Part shown: in pieces, positions 44,135-53,305 of the stretch | How positions within the stretch are numbered: position 1 is the stretch's first letter | Layout: each line of letters opens with the position of its first letter | NCBI RefSeq assembly: GCF_026586625.1 | Contig: NZ_JAODIW010000005.1 | Location: 350,516-414,515 of the forward strand | Length of the DNA stretch: 64,000 bases | Direction of reading: 5' to 3' | Source: Halobium salinum | GTDB lineage: Archaea > Halobacteriota > Halobacteria > Halobacteriales > Haloferacaceae | Translations under genes and position numbers: made by a program | Notes under the pieces: model-generated | Database searches by the model: none | Told to the model about the DNA's origin: nothing | The model's input: only the letters and a program-made list of their open reading frames with translations

Positions 44135-45343
44135 TCACCGCGGCCGAGCAGACCCGGTGAGCCACCAGCCATAGAATTTCGACAGTTCCTCCTCCGTGGG
44201 GTGTTTCTTGGTCTGCCCGTACTGCTTTCCTTCGAGGACGTCGCGTTCGAGAACGTTCCGCGCGAGGTGGAGCGCGTGACTCGCCCCGTACCCCTCACCC
44301 GTGCCGACGAACTGTCCCCGGTCGGTGAACAGTCGGATTCGGGCGAGAACGAGCGGCGTCCCCCGAAGCTTTTCGTCGTGTTCGTGAAGATAGACGCTCG
44401 CTTCGAGGATGCGCATCTCGCCGTACCTTTGGGCGATCCGCTCGATCATGTCGACGACCTCGTCGCGGCTGATGTCGTCGAGCAGTTCGATTCCGACGAA
44501 CTTGACCTGCAGTCGTGTCTCGCCGGTCCAGGTTAGCGACTCGAGTACGTCGTTTTTCGTCGCGATTCCCGCAGGAGCGTCGTCGACGGTCACGACGAGC
44601 GACGAGACTTCGCGGTCGAACATCGTTCGGACGGCGTCGTCCAATCGAGTATCGGGCCTTACGGTCACGACCGGTTCGCTCATCACGTCCCGCACGGGGA
44701 GGTCGAGCAATCGGTGAAGCTCCCCTTCGCGTGCGCCGAAGCCGCCGTGTGATCGTCCACCTTGGACAGCCTCCGGCGGGTTGCCGCCCTGGGAACGGTG
44801 TGCCTCCCGCGCCGCGAAGCCGATGACGTCCGAGAGGCTCACCACGCCGATGGCTCGGTTGCCGTCCACAACCGGGAGATGCGTGATACGGTGCTCGCGG
44901 AACTGATGGAGCACGTTCCCGAGTGTGGACGCCGGGTCGACCGTCACGATTTCAGGGGTCCAGACGTCATCGACGGACAACACGTGGAGATACGGCTCGA
45001 CGGCGTCGAGCAGGTCGTCCGCCGTGGCGACGCCGTAGAACTCATCGTCTCGGTACACCGGCAATACGAGCGAGTCGCTCCCGAGCATCAACCGAGCGGC
45101 GGTCCGAACGTCGTCATCTATGTCGAGCCTCGCTACGTGCCAAAGGATCGACCCTGCCTTGGTATTCGGGTCCTGATGTGCGGAGTCGAGCTGTCGCTGC
45201 GTGACGAGCCCTGCGTACGAGCCGTTGTCGGTGACGACGACGGCCTTGACGGTCGGATCGTCGAACGCACCCACCAGTTCGGATACGCGCGTGTCGACGT
45301 CGATCGACGGGAATTCCGTCGTCGCGATCTCTCTGACGTCCAT
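44135..45343 (-). CDS. CBS-domain protein fused to HPF/S30EA-like domain
   Basis: The 402-residue protein starts at ATG 45343 (MDVREIATTEFPSIDVDTRV) with a GGTAAC purine stretch upstream. It has four CBS motifs: AVVVTDNGSYAGLVTQRQLD, DSLVLPVYRDDEFYGVATAD, THLPVVDGNRAIGVVSLSDV and SLVVTVDDAPAGIATKNDVL. The last 120 residues (LQVKFVGIELLDDISRDEVV, then EASVYLHEHDEKLRGTPLVL and ASHALHLARNVLERDVL) resemble ribosome-hibernation HPF/S30EA proteins. The nucleotide state sensed by CBS may control ribosome binding; that is inference. Confidence 0.88.
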   Translation of the reverse strand: MDVREIATTEFPSIDVDTRVSELVGAFDDPTVKAVVVTDNGSYAGLVTQRQLDSAHQDPNTKAGSILWHVARLDIDDDVRTAARLMLGSDSLVLPVYRDDEFYGVATADDLLDAVEPYLHVLSVDDVWTPEIVTVDPASTLGNVLHQFREHRITHLPVVDGNRAIGVVSLSDVIGFAAREAHRSQGGNPPEAVQGGRSHGGFGAREGELHRLLDLPVRDVMSEPVVTVRPDTRLDDAVRTMFDREVSSLVVTVDDAPAGIATKNDVLESLTWTGETRLQVKFVGIELLDDISRDEVVDMIERIAQRYGEMRILEASVYLHEHDEKLRGTPLVLARIRLFTDRGQFVGTGEGYGASHALHLARNVLERDVLEGKQYGQTKKHPTEEELSKFYGWWLTGSARPR

Positions 45344-45589
45344 GCCGTTACCCTTGCACCGCCGTTTCTTGAACTCACGCATCGTCCCGGCGCCCACACC
45401 GTTCCCGACTCCGGACTTTCCGCACGCCGAACCCCGTTGTCTGGCCCCATCGAGCAGTCACCGTCCGTCACTAACCGGTCCTCGCTTCGACGACGAAAAC
45501 CGTGGGCCTCCATCGGCGGTCGGCGATGAAACTCCGGTACGGTGACCGAAGCAAACCGTTACGGTTTCCGACGATGATGTGGTCCCCGT

Positions 45590-46582
45590 ATGGTGTATCT
45601 CGACGGATTCGACCACCAGACCGGCTCTCACTGCGGGTCGGCGGCACTCAGGAACCTCGCCGAATACCACCATTGGGGGCTTGACGAGGCCGCCTGCTTC
45701 GGTTTCGGCGCTGGCCTGGGGTTCGAGCTGCTGGAGCTCTCGGGACAGAAGTGGGCCGCGTTCAGACCGTGTGCGCGCTCGTTCGAACCCGCGTTCTTCG
45801 AACGGATGCGGGTTCCACATCGGGTTACCGAGGAGACGGACTGAGACGGCGCGTGGGAGACTCTCCACGAAGCACTCGAGGGGAACAGTCCCGTCGTCCT
45901 CTTTCTCGACCCCGCGGAACTCAAGTACCTGTCGAGCACGCACCTCCCACCACACGCCGTTCTCGCCGTCGGTGCAGACGAGACGACCGTCCATCTCGCA
46001 GACGGAACCGCACCCGACGTTCAGCGGGTACACGACGGGACGCTACGTGCTGCGTGGGGCTCTGAGCGACTCGAACTCCCCCCGTTCCGCAGCATCTCAG
46101 TGACGAGAGCCGAGATTACGAAGGACCGCCGTACGGCGGCGACGGACGCGATTCGAAGTGTCGCTACGGGGATGTTGCGGCCGCTGGAGGACGACCGGGC
46201 CGCAGAGGCCCCGGGAGAGGCTGGCGTCCCTGCGCTACGCACCTTCGCGGACCGAGTCCCGACGTGGACGGAGCTCCCGGACCCGACCCAGCCAGCACGC
46301 GCTGCGGCACACAGTATCGACTAACACAGCGAGGGGACCGCGCTGCGCGGACTCTTTGCCGACGCGCTTGAGTACCTCTCGCCGCGCGTCGGATTCGGAA
46401 CTGACGTAGTCGGACAGGTTCGCGACGTCGCCCGCCAGTGGCAGTCCGTCCACGAACTCATGGTTGACGTCGCCGAGGGCGACGCGGACCCCGCTATGAA
46501 ACTGACCGAAGCTGGAACGCTGCTCGTTGGAATCGCCGACGCCGAAGCGGTAGTGTACGAGAAGCTCGAGGCTGCCGTATAA
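45590..46582 (+). pseudogene. BtrH-N-terminal/DUF4872-like gene with two in-frame stops
   Basis: A single frame from ATG 45590 to TAA 46582 reads as one protein of about 330 codons, interrupted only by TGA at 45842 and TAA at 46322. The N-terminus (LDGFDHQTGSHCGSAALRNL) carries the Cys of BtrH-type proteins. After the TGA comes AWETLHEALEGNSPVVLFLD, then LPPHAVLAVGADETTVHLAD and RSISVTRAEITKDRR. After the TAA it continues LRGLFADALEYLSPRVGFGT and ends LVGIADAEAVVYEKLEAAV. No frameshift was found. It is most likely a young pseudogene; sequencing error or recoding cannot be excluded. Confidence 0.75.
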
Positions 46583-46603
46583 CGACGGGAAGCGGACTGC
46601 ACT

Positions 46604-47236
46604 TCACTCTTCGACTGCGTCGAGATACGATATCGCCTCGGTGTCTGATACCTGCCCGAAGTCGCGATAGAACGCCCCTACTGCCGTGAAATACTGTGGA
46701 ACGTCGACGCAGACGACGTCGTCCGCTTCGGCAGTCAACTCCTCGTACGTGTCGGGCGCACTCACGGGTACCGCGACGATGACTCGCTCCGCACCGGCCT
46801 CCGTTACCCATTTGAGACACGCGAACATCGTCCCACCGGTCGCGACACCGTCGTCGACGACGATTACCCGCTTCCCCGAGACGTCGTACGCCGGACGGCC
46901 GCCCCGATAGCGGTCGAACTTCTCCCGTGCGACGGCCGCCTCCTCGTCGCGAACCCGGTCGACGTAGGAGTCACCGACGCCGAGATCGGCGATGAGGTCG
47001 TCGTTCAACCAGAGCGTCCCGTCGCTCGTGACCGCGCCGATTCCGAGCTCCGGATACCCAGGAGCCCCGATTTTCCGAGCGACGACGACGTCGAGCGGGA
47101 CGCCGAGTTCATCGGCGACAGCGCGACCGATAGGGAGGCCGCCGCGTGGAATGGCGAGGACGAGGTCCGCCTCGACACTCTCTTCCCGTATCCGTTCGGC
47201 GAGGCGTTCACCCGCCTCGGTCCTATTCCTGAACAT
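46604..47236 (-). CDS. Phosphoribosyltransferase
   Basis: The 210-residue protein begins MFRNRTEAGERLAERIREES and has VLAIPRGGLPIGRAVADELG, the flexible-loop VVARKIGAPGYPELGIGAVT and the PRPP-binding VIVVDDGVATGGTMFACLKW. These are the marks of a type I phosphoribosyltransferase of the ComF-like/predicted PRTase group, which is often encoded with dienelactone hydrolase, Usp and CBS genes. The base or substrate is unknown. It is convergent with the decayed BtrH-like gene. Confidence 0.92.
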   Translation of the reverse strand: MFRNRTEAGERLAERIREESVEADLVLAIPRGGLPIGRAVADELGVPLDVVVARKIGAPGYPELGIGAVTSDGTLWLNDDLIADLGVGDSYVDRVRDEEAAVAREKFDRYRGGRPAYDVSGKRVIVVDDGVATGGTMFACLKWVTEAGAERVIVAVPVSAPDTYEELTAEADDVVCVDVPQYFTAVGAFYRDFGQVSDTEAISYLDAVEE

Positions 47237-47880
47237 GCTTCACACCCTCACCTTCGAGAAGTCGCTTCCCGGACAAAGAGATTGGGTATCGATGTCCGTG
47301 CTCTCCCACGTTCGACGAAAACGCGACTGCCGGACAGGTCTGCATCGCAGATATCTCATCGAGGAGTACTGTTTCTCGGACGTTCGAGTGCCTTTACTTC
47401 CAACGAAACGAGAGTGTGACCGTACGGGTCGAAGGTAACGTCGGATTCCCCGGCTCCAAACGGCGTGGCGTTGCCCCTCGTATCGAGAGCGGCTTTCGTC
47501 CGAGCAAAGCAGTAAATCAGGATTACCGGGTTCCGAGCAGCTGAAGATAACAGCACTAAACCAGTTATTTTCGTCTTTCCAGTACCACTCGCGACCGGGG
47601 GAACAAGCGGACGACAGCCGTGAAGCGTTGCAGACCGTTTCGGGCGGTTATTCGGACTTTTCTCCGGAACGAGTGGCGCCGATACGACGTACAGGCCTTC
47701 TTTCGTCAAAACTTCGGGGCCGATGGCGGATTTTACCCCCGCTCCGTTTCGTCTCAGAGCGGTCTTCGGAATCCCGGTACGTTCCGGGGGTCTCTCGGAT
47801 AGCGGAGTGGTGGTAACGGCCTTGGCGATTCCAGCCGTGGATTGATGTGTAGATGGTGTCAGAGAGGTAGCGGTCAGCCC
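47237..47880. other. Gap of 644 bases, no gene
   Basis: Open frames here are short and give no recognisable protein. The AGGATTACCGG/AGTTATTTTCG area near 47519-47572 is somewhat AT-richer. Nothing else was seen. Confidence 0.4.
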
Positions 47881-48039
47881 ATGAGAACGAAATCAGCCCT
47901 GGAAAGTCGGTTGGCGTACCTCCGAGAGATGAAAGACTCGTGTGACCCGTACACCCCACAGATGCGAACGCTGAAGGGGGAGATCGCCGCGTTGGAGTGG
48001 GCACTCGAAGAGCGGGATCGGGGCCGAAGGGGTGAGTAG
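47881..48039 (+). CDS. Small coiled-coil protein
   Basis: The 52-residue protein from ATG 47881 reads MRTKSALESRLAYLREMKDS, CDPYTPQMRTLKGEIAALEW and ALEERDRGRRGE. It is predicted to be an alpha-helical hairpin or coiled coil. The frame is open upstream, but the protein-like part starts here. Similar small proteins occur in haloarchaea; the function is unknown. Confidence 0.6.
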   Translation: MRTKSALESRLAYLREMKDSCDPYTPQMRTLKGEIAALEWALEERDRGRRGE

Positions 48040-48281
48040 CGACGAACGAGGAATCGGTCGGCGGACGTCCTCGGTGAGCACTTCACGACTCCCTACGACG
48101 CGACGACGGTCGGTATCTCGTCGTCAGGTAAGACCCTCGCACGTACAGGTACCAGCTACATCCAGTAGCCTACGGGTGACTTCGACCGGGCGAGGAAATC
48201 GACATCGCCCTTCCACGCATCGAGCGTCGGGTGAGCCGTATCCGCCTCTACTTCGCACGGTCGGGGGTCGGTGGTGGGTAA

Positions 48282-49277
48282 TCAGCCGCCCGGTCCGTCC
48301 GCGGGGAACGTAACCCTCTGCCGAGAGCTCTGGGCGTCACGCGAACCGTCTGCCGGGGACACGGTAGACGACTCTCGGGGCTGTGCTCGCCACTGTTCGC
48401 GCCACGGATAATCGCCCACACCCGTCTGGAGGTATCCGCTTGCCGGAACGACACCCATCTGTGATCCGACAAGAACAGTTTGAGCGCGATCGACGTACTC
48501 GTTGCCAGCATTTCCGACTAACATATACATCCAGGAGTTGCCAGCCCAGACCTCGGTACGAATCGAAACGTCGGTGTCGGCTGTCGTGTCGTACTGAGCC
48601 GTCATTTCCGTTGAGTATGTGTAACACGTCGCTCGTGGGGAGTAACTCGGACAGGTCGTTTCGGTACGCGTCGCCGTCGACACGAGAAGCGGCTCATCGC
48701 CGATGGGAGTCCGGGTGTTGATGCGATGGTCGCTACGCATCCAGACATGAATCTGGAACGTGCGCTCGACACCGTGGTCCAAGTCGCTCGCGTTGAACTC
48801 CTCGACGGGTATCGGTACCTGCTCATGACGGCCGTCTTCGGCGACGACCCACCGATAGTAGCGCGGCTCGAAGGAGATCTCGTCTGCAGTAATGCGGAGC
48901 TTCGGCCCAGTCGTCGTGTTCACGATAGTGTAGTTCCAATCGTGAGGCTCACCGGGTCGACCAATCGGATACATCGCGTCGCCGTCGGCGATAACATCCC
49001 CGACCACCGAGTGACCGTCCACGTAGGGGAGCGGGACGAGGAAGGTGGCATTCGAGAGCGTACCGTTGCCCGAGAGCTCGACCTGATACGAGTAGTTGCT
49101 CGTGTAGGTATAATAGTAGGACCCGAAACTGACCAGAACGACGCTCGAGACCACTGTAAAAGCGACGAATACGCCGACTAGTACTGCTCTTCGTCGGGTC
49201 ATCGACGGCCTCGTGACAGGGACGAAATCACGACGGTACACCCGAGGCAACGCACCCGACCGGTAACGAGTGGACAT
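48282..49277 (-). CDS. Membrane-anchored extracellular protein
   Basis: The protein has 331 residues from ATG 49277, or 306 from ATG 49202 (MTRRRAVLVGVFVAFTVVSS). The N-terminal hydrophobic segment AVLVGVFVAFTVVSSVVLVS is followed by a beta-rich, Asn/Tyr/Thr-rich ectodomain with many N-glycosylation motifs (NYS, NGT, NAT, NYT). Two cysteine pairs (TTCPSYSPRATCYTYS) may form a disulphide. A TATA-like TTTATTTG lies about 45 bases upstream of 49277. It is probably exposed at the cell surface; the family was not recognised. Confidence 0.7.
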   Translation of the reverse strand: MSTRYRSGALPRVYRRDFVPVTRPSMTRRRAVLVGVFVAFTVVSSVVLVSFGSYYYTYTSNYSYQVELSGNGTLSNATFLVPLPYVDGHSVVGDVIADGDAMYPIGRPGEPHDWNYTIVNTTTGPKLRITADEISFEPRYYRWVVAEDGRHEQVPIPVEEFNASDLDHGVERTFQIHVWMRSDHRINTRTPIGDEPLLVSTATRTETTCPSYSPRATCYTYSTEMTAQYDTTADTDVSIRTEVWAGNSWMYMLVGNAGNEYVDRAQTVLVGSQMGVVPASGYLQTGVGDYPWREQWRAQPRESSTVSPADGSRDAQSSRQRVTFPADGPGG

Positions 49278-49443
49278 TGGAGCGAACAAACCACCATCAT
49301 GTAGCGTACACGCGCTGGTCAAATAAAGTGGATGCACCGGTACTCCGGCGTCGACTTCGATGCGTCGCGTCAGTCTCAGGGGTGGTTTCGTCCCCGGAAC
49401 TGTCGTTCGGTCCAGATGTCGTCTTCGAGCCCTGCCTCGGTCG

Positions 49444-49899
49444 TCACCCGGCGTTCGCCCCTGCGGTTCGGACCGTAAGAACGGGTACGTCGGCCGTGCG
49501 CAACACACGCTCTGTGACGCTTCCAAGAAGCAGTCTATCGAGTCCCCGTCGACCGTGCGTCCCCATCACAATCATCTTCACGTCGTTGTCGCCGACGTAC
49601 TGGAGAATCGCTCGGTGGACTATGCTGTCCTCTCGAATCGATCCAACGACCGGTACACCCTCGCGGTCGGCCCACGTTTCGGCAGTTTCTAGTGCCCGTT
49701 TTCCGGCGCTTCGGAAGGCGTCAAGGACTGCATCCCAGTCGATTGGTATACCGTCGGACCCGACGTACGAGTAACTGGTGTCCACGACGTACAGGACGTG
49801 TAGCGTCGCGCCGTACGTGTCGGCGATGTCGAGCGCGTGCTCGAGAGCAGCGAAGGACTCCTCGCTTCCGTCGGTGGGGAACAAGATGACGTCGTACAT
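49444..49899 (-). CDS. Universal stress protein (UspA family)
   Basis: The 151-residue protein has the Usp fold: MYDVILFPTDGSEESFAALE, ATLHVLYVVDTSYSYVGSDG, and the ATP-binding loop MGTHGRRGLDRLLLGSVTER with VLRTADVPVLTVR. The G-x2-G-x9-G-S motif is complete, so ATP binding is likely. It is divergent from a second Usp gene at 50119. Confidence 0.95.
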   Translation of the reverse strand: MYDVILFPTDGSEESFAALEHALDIADTYGATLHVLYVVDTSYSYVGSDGIPIDWDAVLDAFRSAGKRALETAETWADREGVPVVGSIREDSIVHRAILQYVGDNDVKMIVMGTHGRRGLDRLLLGSVTERVLRTADVPVLTVRTAGANAG

Positions 49900-50118
49900 G
49901 ATTCTGGTGGACGTATCAGGGGGACGTTTGGTGCCATATTTATTGTTTGTTCCGCCAGCGGCGAATCGTTGTCCGATGAATATCTGACCCCGTGAATCCG
50001 AGACGGGTTTGTGAGCACCGAAGTCGTATCCCTATCGCGGAGACCCCGACCGCGCCGAAGCTGTGTAGAACCGAATGCCGACGAGATAAGCCACTTCAGG
50101 ACCAACGAGAACTAGCAC

Positions 50119-50580
50119 ATGTACCACCGAATCCTTGTTGCGACCGATGGGTCGTCGGGGGCCGCAGCCGCGGTCGAACGCGCACTTGACTTCGCCCAGC
50201 GATATGACGCGGAACTCCACGTGCTCTACGTCGTTGACACGAATCTGGTTCCGCTCGATACACACGCTCAGCGAGTCCTTCGATACTTACAGGAAGAGGG
50301 CGAAATGTCGGTCGAAACGGCCGTCGGTCAATCCACCGATAGCGGAATCGAGACCGTCGTCGGTTCTGTTCGAGAGGGTGACCCATCCGAGAGTATCCTC
50401 TGTTACGTTGACGACAACGACATCGACCTCGTTGTCCTCGGCACCCACGGACGACGAGGGGTAGAGCGTTACCTGCTCGGGAGCGTCGCCGAACGAGTCG
50501 TACGGCAGTCGCCGGTGCCCGTGCTGACGGTCCGGACCGCTGAGACGGGTGAGAACCGCCCCCCGTCACGAATGTCGTAG
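50119..50580 (+). CDS. Universal stress protein (UspA family)
   Basis: The 153-residue protein starts MYHRILVATDGSSGAAAAVE and contains AELHVLYVVDTNLVPLDTHA, then LGTHGRRGVERYLLGSVAER and VVRQSPVPVLTVRTAE. The ATP-binding motif is intact. It resembles the neighbouring Usp but is clearly a separate paralogue; the two promoters lie in the 219-base divergent gap. Confidence 0.95.
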   Translation: MYHRILVATDGSSGAAAAVERALDFAQRYDAELHVLYVVDTNLVPLDTHAQRVLRYLQEEGEMSVETAVGQSTDSGIETVVGSVREGDPSESILCYVDDNDIDLVVLGTHGRRGVERYLLGSVAERVVRQSPVPVLTVRTAETGENRPPSRMS

Positions 50581-50632
50581 TCCACCTCTGGGTCATCGCG
50601 CGTCCACTCTCGAGGCACTGTCTTGCGTCGCC

Positions 50633-50941
50633 ATGACATACCACGAGCAGAGAACGCCGGTGGAACTCGAACGGATTAAAGAAGATTTGACATCAGCTGT
50701 GGCGTCCGCGTGCTCCGAACTAATCTCATGTACGAGGACGTCGACGGTCACGAGGAAGAACATCGAAGAGGCACCCGGCGCCTACAATGACATCAACGAG
50801 GTCGTCCGTGTGAGCAACGTACTCGGAATTGAGACGAAGGTCGCTCGAATGCGGCCCGGCACGAACATAGGGGTGAGTCGAGGTTCGGATGGTCACCTCG
50901 ACATGCTTTCCAACCAGATAGTGTGGAGTGCGGGAACGTAG
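50633..50941 (+). pseudogene. C-terminal fragment of RtcB RNA ligase
   Basis: The open frame of 102 codons contains NIEEAPGAYNDINEVVRVSN and VLGIETKVARMRPGTNIG, which match the last 60 residues of RtcB (the family ends with a RLRP..NIKG-type motif). The N-terminal 400 residues with the metal-binding Cys and His positions are absent from the window. The sequence after the match (VSRGSDGHLDMLSN) is unrelated. It is best seen as an RtcB gene remnant rather than a working enzyme. Confidence 0.7.
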
Positions 50942-50992
50942 CGTCAATGTTTTTGTATCGTTCGTAGTATTGCCTGTGCGGAGGCTCGATCC

Positions 50993-51442
50993 ATGAGCAC
51001 ACGTAGCAACCCATTTCGAGAGATGGAACGTTTCTTCGAACGAATGAGCCGCCAATTCGACGATGCATCCCAAGAGTGGAGATCTGATGGTCCGTTCAGC
51101 GGATTGTCAATGGGGGCGTTCGAACCCATAGCCGTCGACCTCGTCGAACACGACGACGAGTTCGTCGCCACCGTCGACTTGCCCGGATTCGAGCGGGATG
51201 AAGTGGACATTCGCGTCACCGATCACACGCTCCGAATAGAAGCCGAACACGAGGAGTCCGTCGACGAAGAGGAGGAGCGGTACATTCGACACGAGCGGCG
51301 TCACAAGGCTATGCACCGTTCGATTCGGCTTCCAGATGAGGTCGACAAGGACAACGTCAAGGCTCGGATGAACAACGGCGTGCTGACGATTACGTTACCG
51401 CGATTGGAAACTGAAGAGGCCCGCAGGATCGACGTTGAGTAG
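50993..51442 (+). CDS. Hsp20/alpha-crystallin small heat-shock protein
   Basis: The 149-residue protein has an N-terminal amphipathic arm (NPFREMERFFERMSRQFDD), the alpha-crystallin domain (AVDLVEHDDEFVATVDLPGF, RDEVDIRVTDHTLRIEAEHE, RHKAMHRSIRLPDEVDKDNV) and the closing NGVLTITLPRL with the G-x-L motif. It is strongly acidic. A GGAGG ribosome-binding site lies nine bases before the ATG. As an ATP-independent chaperone it fits the stress-gene context with the two Usp genes. Confidence 0.96.
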   Translation: MSTRSNPFREMERFFERMSRQFDDASQEWRSDGPFSGLSMGAFEPIAVDLVEHDDEFVATVDLPGFERDEVDIRVTDHTLRIEAEHEESVDEEEERYIRHERRHKAMHRSIRLPDEVDKDNVKARMNNGVLTITLPRLETEEARRIDVE

Positions 51443-51758
51443 CGCCGCTCTACGGTCCCCGCTGACGCTTCCTTCTCCTGGTTCCGCACTGTCATACTAC
51501 CGACCGCGGCGACCGTCACCCACCCAGCATGTCCATGAGGGAGACTACGTCCCCGATTGAGGTGGCGTGTAACCGCGCCCTTAGCGCCGCTTCGAGGCGA
51601 GGCCACCACCGATGAGGACTCCACCGACTCCAACAGCGCTGGTGCATGGTCCCAGCAACTGTACCATGTCCGATGGCCGCGAGCGATGACGACCTCTGAA
51701 CGGCCGCGGCACGCATAGCAGGGCTGGGTTTCAGGGGGACGTACGATGCGCATCGATC
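51443..51758. other. Gap of 316 bases, no gene
   Basis: No coding frame with a start signal or recognisable motif was found on either strand. Confidence 0.4.
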
Positions 51759-52049
51759 TTATTGCGATGGGTGTAGAAACGCGTCCAGTTCACTCTGAAC
51801 GATGTGTGCAACGCGCTCCCTGTACTCCTAGAGGGCATCGTTGAGCTTCTCCTGTGTTGTCTCGTTGAGGCTCTCGCCACCCCGAAACCCTTCGTCGGGA
51901 ATCTCCGGGTGATAATTACAGACGACTCGGGGCCCCTCACCTCCGACCACGCCGAGTGTGACGATTCCGTACTCGTCTGTGCTCCACAGTCCACGCCCAT
52001 CCTATCTAGTTAGGTCCGAGATTTCATCGACGAGTCGCAATTCGGCGCG
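51759..52049 (-). pseudogene. Decayed small haloarchaeal gene downstream of PAC2
   Basis: In one minus-strand frame the DNA reads RAELRLVDEISDLTR, TAG, DGRGLWSTDEYGIVTLGVV, then GGEGPRVVCNYHPEIPDEGF and GESLNETTQEKLNDAL, TAG, EYRERVAHIVQSELDAFL and TAA at 51759. Stops at 52002 and 51828 break an otherwise coherent, acidic protein of about 95 residues. From memory a haloarchaeal DUF family shows the WSTDEYG...NYHPEI...GFRGGESL pattern. No start codon remains; the 5' end abuts the PAC2 stop. Confidence 0.6.
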
Positions 52050-52811
52050 TCACATAAACATGCGGTCCTCCGGAAAGTCCCTGCTTGCGACCGATTCCCT
52101 CGAATCGTCGATTGTCTTTACCCGGTCGGCTAATTCCGTATAATATCGTTTCAATTCGGCTGAGAGACGCTGCAGGCTCTCTTGATCGGCAGTGAATCCG
52201 TAGAGTTCCTGAAGCGTGTCGAGGAAGAGAAGCGCTGCGTCAAGGTCGGGTCCAGGTGGGTGGCTCGGCGTAACGAGCACGCCCAACGGCGGTGTCTCGG
52301 CGTCAAGTGATCGCGTCACGAGCTCACCGACAACACCGTCAAAGAACCCGCCACCCAAGGCCGTAATCTCGTGGTCTCCGATTCGGCGGTTCCGATAGAC
52401 AGAGTCCGCGACGTAGAACGGTTTGTGTTCGTCCGGGCCGTGAGGAATTGGAACGCCGTGGAGAACCGTGAGTTCTTCAACTCCGACGTCCCCGATCCAG
52501 TTGAGGACGCCGTCAGCAAACGGGTCGGCGGCCCACGCGGGCACAAATAGTTCGCTGAGAAGGACGGTGATGTTTGGGTCTGCGATATCGTAGAGCCGCA
52601 TCGCGTGCCGTGGTTCACCGCCCGAGAACGGAGTGATATCGGGGAGATTCCGTGTTCTCACGTGACCGACCTGTTCAGCGTCGAATTGTCTGACCAGGTA
52701 GTCTAAAGCCGAAACACCCGCCATGCCGACATTTGCGAGTCCGACGAATAGGGGTCCGTCCACCCGATACGACTCGTCCACCACGACTTCGAAGGTCGGT
52801 TCTGGAGACAT
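52050..52811 (-). CDS. PAC2-family protein (proteasome assembly chaperone-like)
   Basis: The 253-residue protein starts MSPEPTFEVVVDESYRVDGP and has the PAC2 signatures GLANVGMAGVSALDYLVRQF, GVEELTVLHGVPIPHGPDEH, ITALGGGFFDGVVGELVTRS and GVLVTPSHPPGPDLDAALLF. Archaeal PAC2 proteins are homologues of the eukaryotic proteasome assembly chaperone, and their role in archaea is not settled. The longer frame to 52907 was rejected because its first 32 residues do not look like the family. Confidence 0.92.
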   Translation of the reverse strand: MSPEPTFEVVVDESYRVDGPLFVGLANVGMAGVSALDYLVRQFDAEQVGHVRTRNLPDITPFSGGEPRHAMRLYDIADPNITVLLSELFVPAWAADPFADGVLNWIGDVGVEELTVLHGVPIPHGPDEHKPFYVADSVYRNRRIGDHEITALGGGFFDGVVGELVTRSLDAETPPLGVLVTPSHPPGPDLDAALLFLDTLQELYGFTADQESLQRLSAELKRYYTELADRVKTIDDSRESVASRDFPEDRMFM

Positions 52812-53009
52812 CAGGCAAATGTTACGGTCCCCATCACCAAAACTCTCGATGAACGCATTGCTGTGTACCCGCCTATTGAGCGGGATGAGAAGTTGCATGG
52901 AACCCAAACTACGAGGCTATCTGGAGGTCTAGTTGGTACCCAACAATATCAAATACACCTCCAAACACGAAGGGATACCTTTTCTATTAATCCCGATGTC
53001 ATCTCTCTC

Positions 53010-53204
53010 ATGGCAGAACTGAAACAATGGCTAGCATGGCTCAGTCCGGGTGCACTCATCCTGCTCGGTGTTGTATTGTTTTTCTTCCCGCTACCTCCAA
53101 CAACGCTTGCGGGAGTAATTCTCATCGCAGTCGGGCTCGTTCTCTGGATTATTGAGTGGGCAAGCACGGACGATACGGATACCACTCAAGAGATGCCTAA
53201 CTGA
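53010..53204 (+). CDS. Small two-helix membrane protein
   Basis: The 64-residue protein reads MAELKQWLAWLSPGALILLG, VVLFFFPLPPTTLAGVILIA and VGLVLWIIEWASTDDTDTTQ. Two transmembrane helices leave an acidic C-terminal tail. A TATA-like TTTCTATTAA about 26 bases upstream gives a leaderless start at 53010; the in-frame upstream sequence from 52863 does not look coding. The function is unknown; such small haloarchaeal membrane proteins are common. Confidence 0.75.
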   Translation: MAELKQWLAWLSPGALILLGVVLFFFPLPPTTLAGVILIAVGLVLWIIEWASTDDTDTTQEMPN

Positions 53205-53305
53205 CACCATTACGGCCACTTTGTAAGAGTAGAGTCGTTACACAAGTATCGGAGCTATGGGGGTGAGGGTCGTTTCTCCGTCCGTATCTTTCTACATAGC
53301 ACTGT

